Shown here one piece after another: positions 41,890 through 51,244 of a stretch of 64,000 nt of DNA. Under the pieces are notes generated by a model that was given only the letters and a program-made list of their open reading frames with translations, was not told the origin of the DNA and did no database searches. Each line of letters begins with the position of its first letter. Positions within the stretch are counted from its first letter, which is position 1. The position numbers were made by a program, and so were the translations under genes. Origin of the DNA: H2-BAC3 sp045863035 (GTDB taxonomy: Bacteria > Bacteroidota > Ignavibacteria > Ignavibacteriales > Ignavibacteriaceae); the NCBI GenBank assembly GCA_045863035.1, contig BTUV01000002.1:1-64000 (forward strand). Reading direction: 5' to 3'.

Positions 41890-44800
41890 GTGAAAAGACT
41901 TTTTTTGTCATTGTTATGTTTTCTTGTCGGAAGTTTTTCGCCTGACGGCTTCTCGCAGGATTATACTCTTTTCCACATTGACAATGAATCAGGTTTGCCG
42001 AGTAATCTCACAAAATCCATCGAGGCAGACTCAAGGGGTCTTATCTGGATTGCGACCGATGGAGGACTCATTCGATTTAACGGAAGAGACTTTGACAATT
42101 TTCAGTTTCAGTTTAATACCAGGTATATAAAAGATTTAGTAAGGGATACAAAAGGAGGGATGTTTGTTGCCTCGGATGAAGGTGCAGGTTATATAACCCC
42201 GAATCAGTTTAACCCTAAATTTACTATGCTGGTTCAATCCTCAACGTTATTCTCAGAAAATGAACTTCATTATCCTAAAGAGCTTTTTGTGGACGGCAGG
42301 GGCACACTCTGGATTTCAGATATCAATGGAGTAGCCAAATGGGAAAACGGAAGTTTTAAGAAGTATAATTTTAACTTCAAATATCACTCGAACAGTTTTT
42401 TTAAGTCTTTTGGGTTTGGTGAGATTAATGGCTCTCTCTATATAACATCGTGGCAAGGTTATATATTTTATTATGACCAGAGAACTGACAGCTTGATCTC
42501 TGTCCCTCTGCCAAAGTCTAACCAGGGTAAGATTATCCATACATTCTATTGCAAAGGAGACTCACTATTTTTGGGTCAATCTGACGGACTATATCTGTTA
42601 AAGATGAATTCCGCGCATCAGATAACCGCAAACCGGAAACTTTCTTCTGTGAGCAGCGTTTCTTCCGTTTTTGCAGCGCCTTCAGGAAGCATCTGGTTTG
42701 GAACTTACAATGACGGTTTATTTAGAATAGATGAGGCAGGAGTAACTGATTTCAGCAAAGTGTTCGCCGAGCTCAACGGGATTTCAGTAAAGGATTTTTA
42801 TATTGATGGTGAAAACAATGTGTGGATATGCACTGATAACGGAGTTTTTATTCTTCAGGAAAAATTCTTTAAGAATGTAACTATTTCAGGACCCCAGACA
42901 CAGAAGCGGGGAGGGGTAAAACAAATTTTTTCAAATTCTTCCGGTCAGGTTTTTTACTATGATAATGAGAGTATCTTCCTCATTGGCAAAGAAGGAAGGA
43001 AATATCATGCTGAAAAGATATTCAGCAAACCTGGTGTATCAATACTCTATTCTGCCGCTGCTAACGCTGATGAGTTATGGATTTCAACAACAGGGCAGCA
43101 ATTGCTTAAATACTCAATACAGTCGGGTGAAAAAACACTCGTTCAGCAGTTGAACGATGATCATTTTTATTCATTATTTACTGACAGTAAGGGGAGATTA
43201 TGGTCTTATCTGGCACGAAACAGGACGGTTGCAGTAATTGATAAAAACGAGTTCAAAAGCTATCCAATTACATTTCCCGATGTAGTTTACATCAATGAAT
43301 TCGCGGAAACCGAAAAAGGGGATATTCTGATTGCCTGCAATGGCAGAAATAACTTTTTATTGCGATTTGATGAAAAAACTGAATCATTAACTTCTGTAAC
43401 TGCCGGTTTTTTTCACGATTATAAATCAGTACAGACGCTTGATATTCATGTTGATAAAGAGAGGATACTATTAGCAACAGACAGGGGATTGCTTGAGGCA
43501 GTAAATAATCTTTCAGCGGTAAAAAGAATAGATACGCCGGGTGAATACCTGCCATCTTCAGTTTATAATACTTCGAGTAAGGGGCTTTGGGTTGGAACTG
43601 AGCAAGGTATTCATGTGTTTTTTAAGGATGATTCACTGAGATTTGACCGTTTCAGCGGGCTGCAAAGTTCCTCGGTGGTACGGGGCGGAATTCTGGAACT
43701 GCCCGGCGGAGATATATTCACTGCGAATGTAAATGGAATTGCCGTTTTGAGCGGACAAAGAATGGTTCTGAGGAAATCGGTTGTGCCTGTACTTATCGGA
43801 ATAAGTTACCAAAAAGAAGATGATGAATTTGCTGCTGCCCAGGACCCTGAGTTTTTGATCGGGAGTAGTGTTGGGTTCAGTTTTAGCTCACCGGTATATC
43901 CTCCTGACAAAGTACGATACCGGGTGAAGATTTCCGGAAGCCAGGATGATGGTTGGATATATACAAAGTTTCAGGGAGTGTATTATCTTCCAAATTTACC
44001 TACGGGCAACTATACACTACTGATTTCCGCGAAAGAGTCAGGCCGGCTGTGGAGTGAACCGCTGGTATATTCATTTTCGATTGTCCTGCCCTGGTATAGT
44101 TCTCCTTTAACAATTATTGCCGGATCATTCTTACTTCTCGGTGTAATTGTATTTGGAATAAATCTGTTTGTAAGTTACCGGTTTAAACGACTTGAAGAGA
44201 ACCGGATTACTCTTGAAGAAAAAGTGGAGGAAAGAACAAAAGCGCTTCTTGAAGCAAAAAGAGAAGTAGAAAAACTTCTTAATGATGCAATAAAATCCAA
44301 GAGTGAGGTTGAATTTGTAAATGAGCAGATAAAAAAACTGCTTGGTATAGCCGCGCATGACTTGAAGAACCCCTTGCAGTCAATACTTGGGTTATCGCAT
44401 CTCATTCAGGGGGAAGAAGATATTAACCCCGCGAAGGAATATTCGCAGGTAATTTCCGATGCGGCTAATAAAATGCTCAGGCAAATAAACGAATTGCTGG
44501 AAACAGCAGTATTTGATATTTCATCTGCAGAACTGACAAAAGAGACGTTTGATTTACGTGAAGTTATCGTGGAAGTAACTGAAGCTAACCGGACAAGAGC
44601 AGAACAGAAACATCAGGAAATCATTATTTCAGTTAAAGATGAACTTCCGGTTAATTCTTCACGTGACTGGCTCCGCCGGGTATTGGACAATCTGGTTAAT
44701 AACGCGGTTAAATACTCCCAGCACAACAAGCATATCCATGTGAAGTCATGGAAAGATAATCACACCGTATACCTTACGGTATCTGATGAAGGACCCGGTT

Positions 44801-45006
44801 TTACGGCAGCGGATATAAAAAATCTTTTTGTACGCTTTAAGCGGCTCTCAGCCAGACCAACCGGAGGCGAAAGCTCAACCGGTTTGGGGCTTGCATTGGT
44901 GAAAGAAATGCTCAATGCGCTTGGCGGAGATATATCATTAACTCAGAGCAGCACAGGCGGCGCTGAGTTTACTATCCGGCTAAATCTGCATAAGGAATCA
45001 GTTTAA
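41890..45006 (+). CDS. Two-component propeller sensor histidine kinase
   Basis: 1038 residues from GTG at 41890. Signal peptide (1-22), then two seven-bladed reg_prop-type propellers (LPSNLTKSIEADSRGLIWIATDGGLIRF, ENNVWICTDNGVF, SKGLWVGTEQGIHVF), a Y_Y_Y domain (about 660-730) and one TM helix near 740-760. A coiled coil leads to HisKA with His823 (AAHDLKNPLQ) and HATPase with NLVNNAVKYS, DEGPGFT and STGLGLALVKEM. No receiver or output domain follows, unlike the hybrid systems common in Bacteroides, so a separate response regulator is needed and none is adjacent. It lies between thyA and folA. Confidence 0.9.
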   Translation: MKRLFLSLLCFLVGSFSPDGFSQDYTLFHIDNESGLPSNLTKSIEADSRGLIWIATDGGLIRFNGRDFDNFQFQFNTRYIKDLVRDTKGGMFVASDEGAGYITPNQFNPKFTMLVQSSTLFSENELHYPKELFVDGRGTLWISDINGVAKWENGSFKKYNFNFKYHSNSFFKSFGFGEINGSLYITSWQGYIFYYDQRTDSLISVPLPKSNQGKIIHTFYCKGDSLFLGQSDGLYLLKMNSAHQITANRKLSSVSSVSSVFAAPSGSIWFGTYNDGLFRIDEAGVTDFSKVFAELNGISVKDFYIDGENNVWICTDNGVFILQEKFFKNVTISGPQTQKRGGVKQIFSNSSGQVFYYDNESIFLIGKEGRKYHAEKIFSKPGVSILYSAAANADELWISTTGQQLLKYSIQSGEKTLVQQLNDDHFYSLFTDSKGRLWSYLARNRTVAVIDKNEFKSYPITFPDVVYINEFAETEKGDILIACNGRNNFLLRFDEKTESLTSVTAGFFHDYKSVQTLDIHVDKERILLATDRGLLEAVNNLSAVKRIDTPGEYLPSSVYNTSSKGLWVGTEQGIHVFFKDDSLRFDRFSGLQSSSVVRGGILELPGGDIFTANVNGIAVLSGQRMVLRKSVVPVLIGISYQKEDDEFAAAQDPEFLIGSSVGFSFSSPVYPPDKVRYRVKISGSQDDGWIYTKFQGVYYLPNLPTGNYTLLISAKESGRLWSEPLVYSFSIVLPWYSSPLTIIAGSFLLLGVIVFGINLFVSYRFKRLEENRITLEEKVEERTKALLEAKREVEKLLNDAIKSKSEVEFVNEQIKKLLGIAAHDLKNPLQSILGLSHLIQGEEDINPAKEYSQVISDAANKMLRQINELLETAVFDISSAELTKETFDLREVIVEVTEANRTRAEQKHQEIIISVKDELPVNSSRDWLRRVLDNLVNNAVKYSQHNKHIHVKSWKDNHTVYLTVSDEGPGFTAADIKNLFVRFKRLSARPTGGESSTGLGLALVKEMLNALGGDISLTQSSTGGAEFTIRLNLHKESV

Positions 45007-45007
45007 A

Positions 45008-45502
45008 ATGAAGATCATTATCATTGCAGCAGTTGCCCGAAATAATGTAATCGGTAAAGCGAGCGGTGAACTTCCATGGCACTTGCCGGATGATTTTAAA
45101 CATTTTAAGGAAACCACATCAGGTTATCCGGTAATCATGGGGCGTAAAACGTATGCTGCATTAGGAAAACCATTAAAAAACCGATTAAACATCGTAATAA
45201 CCCGTAAAAAGGAATTGATTCCTGCATCTGAGGATATATCTCTGGTTCATTCATTAGAAGAGGCCTTTCAAAAAGCAGCCGAAAGCGGTACAGATAAGGC
45301 CTTCATTATAGGAGGGGGCGAAATATACAGGCAGTCAATTACCAAGGCAGATATTCTGATTCTCTCTCATCTGAATTTTGAAGCCGCGGGAGAAATCTAT
45401 TTCCCGACATTTGATCATACGGAGTGGGTTATTTATAAAACGGATGCACGGGAAAAATTCACCATCACTTATTACAAGCGAAAAGAAGCTGAAGATGAGT
45501 AA
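45008..45502 (+). CDS. folA: Dihydrofolate reductase
   Basis: 164 residues. Canonical FolA: IIAAVARNNVIGKASGELPWHLPDDFKHFK, PVIMGRKTYAALGKPLKNRLNIVITR, AFIIGGGEIYRQ. It reduces dihydrofolate to tetrahydrofolate with NADPH and complements thyA upstream. It follows the kinase gene by 1 bp and overlaps mutL by 8 bp. It is distinct from the RibD-like reductase at 19889. Confidence 0.95.
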   Translation: MKIIIIAAVARNNVIGKASGELPWHLPDDFKHFKETTSGYPVIMGRKTYAALGKPLKNRLNIVITRKKELIPASEDISLVHSLEEAFQKAAESGTDKAFIIGGGEIYRQSITKADILILSHLNFEAAGEIYFPTFDHTEWVIYKTDAREKFTITYYKRKEAEDE

Positions 45503-47363
45503 AATAACCATACTGCCGGAAAATCTGTCAAAAAAGATTGCAGCGGGTGAAGTTGTCCAGCGACCGGAATCCGTTGTTAAAGAATTAATCGAAAACTCTA
45601 TTGATGCAAAAGCATCAACCATCGAATTATTGATTAAAAGAGCCGGAAAACAGCTTATCCAGGTGATTGATGACGGGGAGGGCATGAGTGAAGAGGATGC
45701 AATACTTTGTATTCAGAAACATGCTACCAGCAAACTTAAAACCGAACTTGATCTTGATGCCATTAAAACCCTTGGCTTCAGAGGAGAAGCATTATCCGCG
45801 GTAAGTGCAGTAGCTCAGGTAGAAATTAAAACCCAGACTGCAAATGATAAAATCGGGACGAGTCTGAGAATTGATGAACAGGGTGAGATTTTTCTTGAAA
45901 AAGGTTCTTACCCGAAAGGGACTTCCATTTCAGTGAAAAATCTTTTTTATAACGTACCCGCACGCAGAAATTTTCTTAAAACCGACACCACAGAATTAAA
46001 ACATATCGTTGAAACGTTTAACCGTCTGGCGCTCGGATACCCCGAGATCCGGTTTAAGTTATATATTGATGATGATCTGGCTCTTGATTTCACTCCCTGT
46101 CAGCTTGCTGAGAGAATGGATCAGGTATTTATTGATAAAGTCTCAGACGCGGTTATCCCTGTTAAGGAAGTTACCGATTATATAACACTTACCGGCTATA
46201 TAGGAAAACCATTTTTACTGAAAAAAAACAGAGGGGATCAGTATCTTTTCCTGAACAGGCGTTATGTTGTTTCAAGACAGATGAACCACGCAGTATTTTC
46301 TGCGTATGAAAATGTGATGGAGAAAGGTGAATACCCGTTCTTTGTACTTTTTCTGGAAGTTGATTACTCAAAGGTTGATGTGAATGTTCACCCATCGAAG
46401 CTTGAAATCCGTTTTGAGAATGAGAAGGATGTATATACTTTTATTCTGTCTGTTGTCAGAAAAAGTCTAAGCAATTTTGATCTGGTGCCCAGCGCCGGAT
46501 TTACCAAACCACTTGGCGAAACAGAGCGGATTGGTATTGACAATTATGCACCGGTCAATAAAAATGATTTCAGCGACAGACCTGCTACATCACCAAGAGA
46601 AAGAGATTTTAGCCAGTCCCGTCAGCAGCCCCCTCTCAGTGAAAAAGAAATCGATCTGCTTTTCGGTAAAATTGATAAAGAATTAGAAGGTTCGCCTGCC
46701 AGAGAGTCATTCAGAGAAATCGATCAGGGAGTACGTTCACCACAGCCACCGCAGGAGAGGACTCAGTCACCGGGCAGCGGTGAAAAACTGAGCGGCGGAT
46801 TTATAGTTCAGTTGAGCAACAAGTATATATTAGCCCAGGTAAAATCAGGTCTGATGATTATTGATCAGCACGCAGCCGATGAACGGATTCGCTATGAGGA
46901 GGCCTTGCATCTGTTTAAGGAAAGTTCTCCATTTTCTCAGTTACTGGTCTTTCACAAGACCATTCAATTGAATCCGGGCAACTTCGGCTTAGCACAAGAA
47001 TTAGCTGAGTATCTGGAGCGGCTTGGTTTTGCGATTAAGTTTTTTGGCGGTAATACCGCAGTGATTGAGGGTGTGCCCGCTGTCGTAAAGGAGGGAGAAG
47101 AGGAAACTACTCTGCTTAACATTCTGGATGAGTATCACCGTAATCAGCAGGAGAAAAAACTGCTGGATATGACAGATAATCTGGCGAAGTCTTATTCCTG
47201 TCATACTGCGATACGGACAGGTGACCGATTGAACGAAACAGAAATGAGAGCACTAATCGACCGCCTCTTCGCGACTGAAATGCCCTATGTATGTCCACAC
47301 GGAAGACCCATTATAATGAAGATTTCGTTGGATGAGTTTGACCGCCGGTTTGGCAGAACCTGA
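45495..47363 (+). CDS. mutL: DNA mismatch repair protein MutL, endonuclease type
   Basis: 622 residues from the ATG at 45495; the longer frame upstream overlaps folA and is not conserved. GHKL ATPase motifs ELIENSIDA, DDGEGM and TLGFRGEAL; linker about 335-425; C-terminal domain with the nuclease motif DQHAADERIRYE (DQHAx2Ex4E) plus SCHTAIRTG and CPHGRP. This marks the nicking MutL of bacteria that lack MutH. No mutS is nearby. Confidence 0.95.
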   Translation: MSKITILPENLSKKIAAGEVVQRPESVVKELIENSIDAKASTIELLIKRAGKQLIQVIDDGEGMSEEDAILCIQKHATSKLKTELDLDAIKTLGFRGEALSAVSAVAQVEIKTQTANDKIGTSLRIDEQGEIFLEKGSYPKGTSISVKNLFYNVPARRNFLKTDTTELKHIVETFNRLALGYPEIRFKLYIDDDLALDFTPCQLAERMDQVFIDKVSDAVIPVKEVTDYITLTGYIGKPFLLKKNRGDQYLFLNRRYVVSRQMNHAVFSAYENVMEKGEYPFFVLFLEVDYSKVDVNVHPSKLEIRFENEKDVYTFILSVVRKSLSNFDLVPSAGFTKPLGETERIGIDNYAPVNKNDFSDRPATSPRERDFSQSRQQPPLSEKEIDLLFGKIDKELEGSPARESFREIDQGVRSPQPPQERTQSPGSGEKLSGGFIVQLSNKYILAQVKSGLMIIDQHAADERIRYEEALHLFKESSPFSQLLVFHKTIQLNPGNFGLAQELAEYLERLGFAIKFFGGNTAVIEGVPAVVKEGEEETTLLNILDEYHRNQQEKKLLDMTDNLAKSYSCHTAIRTGDRLNETEMRALIDRLFATEMPYVCPHGRPIIMKISLDEFDRRFGRT

Positions 47364-47403
47364 GTACGGTTGTATCTGAGTTTTTTATTCCCCGACTGCT
47401 CGT

Positions 47404-47411
47404 TAACTTTG
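47404..47411 (+). promoter_or_regulatory. Candidate -7 box (TAACTTTG) before the mutase gene
   Basis: TAACTTTG is a perfect match to the Bacteroidota -7 consensus TAnnTTTG in the 58-bp gap after mutL. The -33 TTTG is not clear. If used, transcription would start near 47417, only about 5 nt before ATG 47422, favouring the second ATG at 47434, which has AAGGA upstream. Confidence 0.4.
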
Positions 47412-47421
47412 CATCAATTAA

Positions 47422-49089
47422 ATGAAGGAATTCATGAGTACCCCTGAGTATTTTAAGAAAAAGGAATCTTTTGACAAAAAGCTTGAAGCATCAAAAGAGA
47501 TAGGACAGAAATGGACAACAGTTTCAGGTGAAAAAATAGAGCCCTTTTACGGTCCTGAACGGTTGGAAGGGTTTGATTACATGCGCGATTTGGGGTTCCC
47601 GGGTGAGTTTCCCTTCACGCGCGGCATTCATCCAAACGGATACAGAGGCAAACTCTGGACGATGCGACAGTTTGCCGGATTCGGAACACCGGAGGATACA
47701 AATCAGAGGTTTCATTACCTGCTGAATCACGGTCAAACCGGGCTCTCAGTTGCGTTTGACCTCCCCACACTTATGGGTTGGGATGCTGATGCACCTTTAA
47801 GTTCGGGGGAGGTAGGAATTTGCGGCGTCTCAATTTCTTCATTAGAGGATATGGAGATTTTGTTTGACAAGATACCGCTCGAAAAAGTTTCAAGCTCAAT
47901 GACCATCAACTCGCCGGCAGCGATGATTTTTGCATTCTATCTTGCAGTTGCACAGAAACAGGGGGTTGATTATAAAAATCTTAGAGGAACACTCCAGAAT
48001 GATATTTTAAAGGAGTATATCGCGCAGAAGGAATATATATTCCCTCCGCGTCCTTCAATGAGAATTATCATTGATATGATCGAATACTGCACGAATGAAG
48101 TGCCTCAGTGGAATCCGGTTTCAGTAAGCGGATACCACATCCGGGAAGCGGGGTCAACAGCAGCTCAGGAGCTTGCCTATACCTTAGCGGACGGTTTTGC
48201 ATATATCGAAGCGGCTATTGAACGGGGAATTCCGGTCGATGATTTTGCTCCGAGAATTTCTTTTTTCTTTAACTCACATCTTGATTTTTTTGAGGAGATA
48301 GCAAAATTCCGTGCCGCGAAACGTATATATGCAAAGCGCATGAAGGACAGATATGGCGCAAAAAACCCAAGATCTTGGTGGATGCGTTTTCACACGCAGA
48401 CCGCGGGGTGTACCCTTACTGCCCAACAGCCGGAAAATAATATCGTCCGTACTGCATATCAGGCCTTAGCAGCAGTTCTGGGCGGAACTCAATCACTGCA
48501 TACTAATTCAATGGATGAAACACTCGCGCTGCCAAGTGAAAAAGCAGTAAAGATTGCATTGCGAACCCAACAGTTAATTGCTCATGAAACAGGTGTTATC
48601 AATACAGTTGACCCTCTGGGCGGAAGTTATTTTATTGAGTCGTTAACCGATAAAATGGAAAAACAGGCAGAGGAAATTTTTGACGAGATAGATGCTCTGG
48701 GCGGAGTTATCGAGGCAATTGAAGCCGGATATTTCCAAAAGCAAATTGCTGATGCAGCGTATCATTATCAGAAGGAAGTTGATAAGAAGGAAAAAATAAT
48801 CGTTGGCGTTAATGAGTTTGTTGAACAGGACGAAAAAGTTGAGATTCCCATTCTGACTGTATCAAAAGAAGTAGAAGCAAAGCAGGTTGAACGGCTTCGT
48901 GCACTGAAGGCCTCAAGAAATCAGGAGGCAGTTGCTCAATCAATACAGGAAATAAAAACCGCGGCGGTTGATGGTAAAAATCTTATGCCGGTTTTTGTTG
49001 AAGCCGCCAGAAATTACGTAACTCTTGGCGAAATGGTTGAAGAACTGCGCGATGTATTTGGCGTGTATCAGGAAACGGCAGTCTTCTGA
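47422..49089 (+). CDS. Acyl-CoA mutase large subunit, isobutyryl-CoA-mutase-like
   Basis: 555 residues; ATG 47434 (residue 5) may be the true start. It is the TIM-barrel substrate domain of the B12-dependent methylmalonyl-CoA mutase family (PFTRGIHPNGYRGKLWTMRQF, GLSVAFDLPTLMG, SVSGYHIREAGSTAAQELAYT, TQTAGCTLTAQQP, GTQSLHTNSMDE). The B12-binding domain (DxHxxG) is absent, so it needs a separate small subunit, which is not in the window. Two residues that set specificity differ from methylmalonyl-CoA mutase: Phe84 in MRQFAG (Tyr89 in the Propionibacterium enzyme) and Gln202 in KEYIAQ (Arg207). Both match isobutyryl-CoA mutase. It probably isomerises isobutyryl-/butyryl-CoA or a similar non-carboxylated acyl-CoA. 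Confidence 0.85.
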   Translation: MKEFMSTPEYFKKKESFDKKLEASKEIGQKWTTVSGEKIEPFYGPERLEGFDYMRDLGFPGEFPFTRGIHPNGYRGKLWTMRQFAGFGTPEDTNQRFHYLLNHGQTGLSVAFDLPTLMGWDADAPLSSGEVGICGVSISSLEDMEILFDKIPLEKVSSSMTINSPAAMIFAFYLAVAQKQGVDYKNLRGTLQNDILKEYIAQKEYIFPPRPSMRIIIDMIEYCTNEVPQWNPVSVSGYHIREAGSTAAQELAYTLADGFAYIEAAIERGIPVDDFAPRISFFFNSHLDFFEEIAKFRAAKRIYAKRMKDRYGAKNPRSWWMRFHTQTAGCTLTAQQPENNIVRTAYQALAAVLGGTQSLHTNSMDETLALPSEKAVKIALRTQQLIAHETGVINTVDPLGGSYFIESLTDKMEKQAEEIFDEIDALGGVIEAIEAGYFQKQIADAAYHYQKEVDKKEKIIVGVNEFVEQDEKVEIPILTVSKEVEAKQVERLRALKASRNQEAVAQSIQEIKTAAVDGKNLMPVFVEAARNYVTLGEMVEELRDVFGVYQETAVF

Positions 49090-49094
49090 TTTCT

Positions 49095-49559
49095 ATGTAC
49101 CGGAATATTACGCAGCTTTTTCTCGGACTGATACTACTGAGCGGATGCGCAAAAAAAGAGCATGATGCTGATAATGCTCCACCTCTTATTATAGTTGATT
49201 CGTTTGAGGTTTGGCTTAATCTGATGCCGGGTGGTAATCCTGCTCTCTTTTTTACATCAGTGGTAAAAGTTGAGAAAAAGGCAGAAGCAATGTCTGATTC
49301 TGTCAGCATCCAGAGTGTTTCGCTTTTTAACGGCGGGATGAAAGCAGCACATTTTAAGACGATTATTTCTGATATAACTGATGACTATCCTGACAGTGTC
49401 AAATCGAATTGGTTTATTTACCGTTTGACACCGGAGGAGGGGTATTCAGGTTTCAGAGAAGATGTATATGAAAACTATACAGCTCATATCGTACTGACAG
49501 GAAAATTCGGGAGTCTGACTATTAAACGTACCGGGATATCAATCCAGAAGGTATATTAA
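49095..49559 (+). CDS. Small lipoprotein, unknown function
   Basis: 154 residues. Lipoprotein signal with lipobox LLSGC (Cys about residue 18). The rest is beta-rich with an Ig-like pattern (GMKAAHFKTIISDITDDYPDS, YEAYENYTAHIVLTGKFG type strands) and no recognisable domain. It starts 5 bp after the mutase gene and abuts the CBS-domain membrane protein. Confidence 0.7.
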   Translation: MYRNITQLFLGLILLSGCAKKEHDADNAPPLIIVDSFEVWLNLMPGGNPALFFTSVVKVEKKAEAMSDSVSIQSVSLFNGGMKAAHFKTIISDITDDYPDSVKSNWFIYRLTPEEGYSGFREDVYENYTAHIVLTGKFGSLTIKRTGISIQKVY

Positions 49560-50774
49560 TTGGGACAGGATATATTTCTATTAGTTGCGCTGGCGCTTAT
49601 GAGCGGATATTTTTCCTCAACCGAGATGTCGTACCTGATATCCAACAGAATTAAACTGGAGCTGCGCTCAGGTAACAAATCTCCCGGTTTGCGGAGTGCA
49701 AAATATTTTTTTGATCATCCTGACATATTTTTTTCTACTGTACTGATCGGTAATAATATTGTCAATATTGCATTTGCATCAGTAAGCGCGGTTGTTCTTG
49801 CCTCAGTTTTTGGTTTGAGTGAGTGGCAGGTGTTAGTTGTCTCATCAATACTGCTCCTGCTTTTTGGTGAACTGATACCAAAATATATTGCGGGAGAGAT
49901 TCCTCATACTCTATATCTTTTGTTTGCGGCACCCCTCAAAGTAATATCAATTGCATTTTCTCCATTGGTTGCATTTACTTCAAAAGTATCTCGCAAAATC
50001 ACCGGAAATGATGTGAGCAGTTCACAAAATGTAATGGGAAGGGAAGATATTATGCTGCTGGTGAGGGAATCGCTCGGACAGCAGAGCCAGGATGATCAGC
50101 AGTCGAGAATTATTAAAAGGATATTTGAACTTAAAGAAACCCGTGTATATGAAGTGATGAGACCCCGCACTGAAATAGCGGGTGTTGAGATTGAGACTAA
50201 TCTTGATATCGTATTAAAAATGTTTGCGGAGACCGGATATTCCAAACTACCCGTTTTTGAGGATACACTCGATGATATTAAAGGTATTGTGTATGCTTTT
50301 GATTTATTCACGAATCCGTCCAGTCTGTCAGAGGTCATAAGAGAGATACCTTTTGTACCTGAAACAAAATCCTGCATTGAGCTTCTGAATGAAATGATGT
50401 CCGAAAAATACAGCATGGCGATAGTTATTGATGAGTTCGGAGGAACTGCCGGTCTGGTTACTTTTGAAGATGTGTTGGAAGAAATGTTTGGTGAAATAAA
50501 GGATGAGTATGACACTGAGAATTCAGTTTTAAAGAAACTGAAAGATGATTTTTTCCTGATGAGTGGCAATGTTGAGCTTGATCACATAACTGATAAGTTC
50601 GGGATAAACTTTCCGGGAGGAGATTATACCACACTGTCAGGATATATAACTTCCGCAACCGGACGCATACCTGAGCAGGGAGAGATTTTGCGTCTCGGTC
50701 AGTATCAGTTCAGCATTGTAAAGGCAAATAAAGTGAGAATTGAATTTGTCCGGCTTAGGGTCATGGAGGATTGA
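49560..50774 (+). CDS. CNNM/HlyC-CorC family membrane protein with CBS pair
   Basis: 404 residues from TTG at 49560, directly after the lipoprotein stop. Residues 1-150 are the DUF21/CNNM transmembrane domain (MSGYFSSTEMSYLISNRIKLE, FSTVLIGNNIVNIAFAS, LLLLFGELIPK). A CBS pair follows (about 195-320, KETRVYEVMRPRTEIAGVE, AIVIDEFGGTAGLVTFEDVLEEMFGEI), then a CorC_HlyC domain. It is implicated in Mg2+/Co2+ homeostasis; GldE of gliding Bacteroidota is a relative. It overlaps the next gene by 1 bp. Confidence 0.88.
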   Translation: MGQDIFLLVALALMSGYFSSTEMSYLISNRIKLELRSGNKSPGLRSAKYFFDHPDIFFSTVLIGNNIVNIAFASVSAVVLASVFGLSEWQVLVVSSILLLLFGELIPKYIAGEIPHTLYLLFAAPLKVISIAFSPLVAFTSKVSRKITGNDVSSSQNVMGREDIMLLVRESLGQQSQDDQQSRIIKRIFELKETRVYEVMRPRTEIAGVEIETNLDIVLKMFAETGYSKLPVFEDTLDDIKGIVYAFDLFTNPSSLSEVIREIPFVPETKSCIELLNEMMSEKYSMAIVIDEFGGTAGLVTFEDVLEEMFGEIKDEYDTENSVLKKLKDDFFLMSGNVELDHITDKFGINFPGGDYTTLSGYITSATGRIPEQGEILRLGQYQFSIVKANKVRIEFVRLRVMED

Positions 50775-51172
50775 TGGAGGACAAAAACATTATTGTTTTT
50801 GACGGCGTTTGCAATTTTTGCAATTTCTGGGTGAACTTTGTGATTGACCGTGACAAATCTGATAAATTCCGTTTTGCCTCGCTGCAAAGTGAAATTGGAA
50901 CAGAACTGGCAAAAGAAGCCGGAGTTGATGCCTCTGATCCGGATTCATTTATACTCAAGTCACGCGGTAAGTTCTACACTCGTTCTTCAGCCGGCCTCAT
51001 GGTAGCCAGGGAGCTGGGATTTCCGATGAATCTGCTCTCTGTTTTTATCATTCTGCCCCCGGTTTTAAGGGATTTCTTTTATAATCTGATAGCAAAAAAC
51101 CGCTATAAATTATTTGGAAAATCAGAGACCTGCCGCTTGCCTTCGCCTCAGGAGAGAGCTAAATTCCTCTGA
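50774..51172 (+). CDS. DCC-family thiol-disulfide oxidoreductase-like protein
   Basis: 132 residues from the ATG at 50774. The DCC motif is DGVCNFC (Asp followed by CxxC) near residues 10-16, with FRFASLQSE and the C-terminal YNLIAKNRYKLFGKSETCRLP typical of DUF393. It is probably a cytoplasmic or membrane-associated thiol protein; the biochemical role of this family is not well defined. TGATG overlap with the upstream gene. Confidence 0.88.
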   Translation: MEDKNIIVFDGVCNFCNFWVNFVIDRDKSDKFRFASLQSEIGTELAKEAGVDASDPDSFILKSRGKFYTRSSAGLMVARELGFPMNLLSVFIILPPVLRDFFYNLIAKNRYKLFGKSETCRLPSPQERAKFL

Positions 51173-51244
51173 AGTCTGCTGTTCCTTCCTTGTCTTACAG
51201 GGTAAAATAGCGTAACTTTAAAATTCAATTTTTTCAAGGTATTA

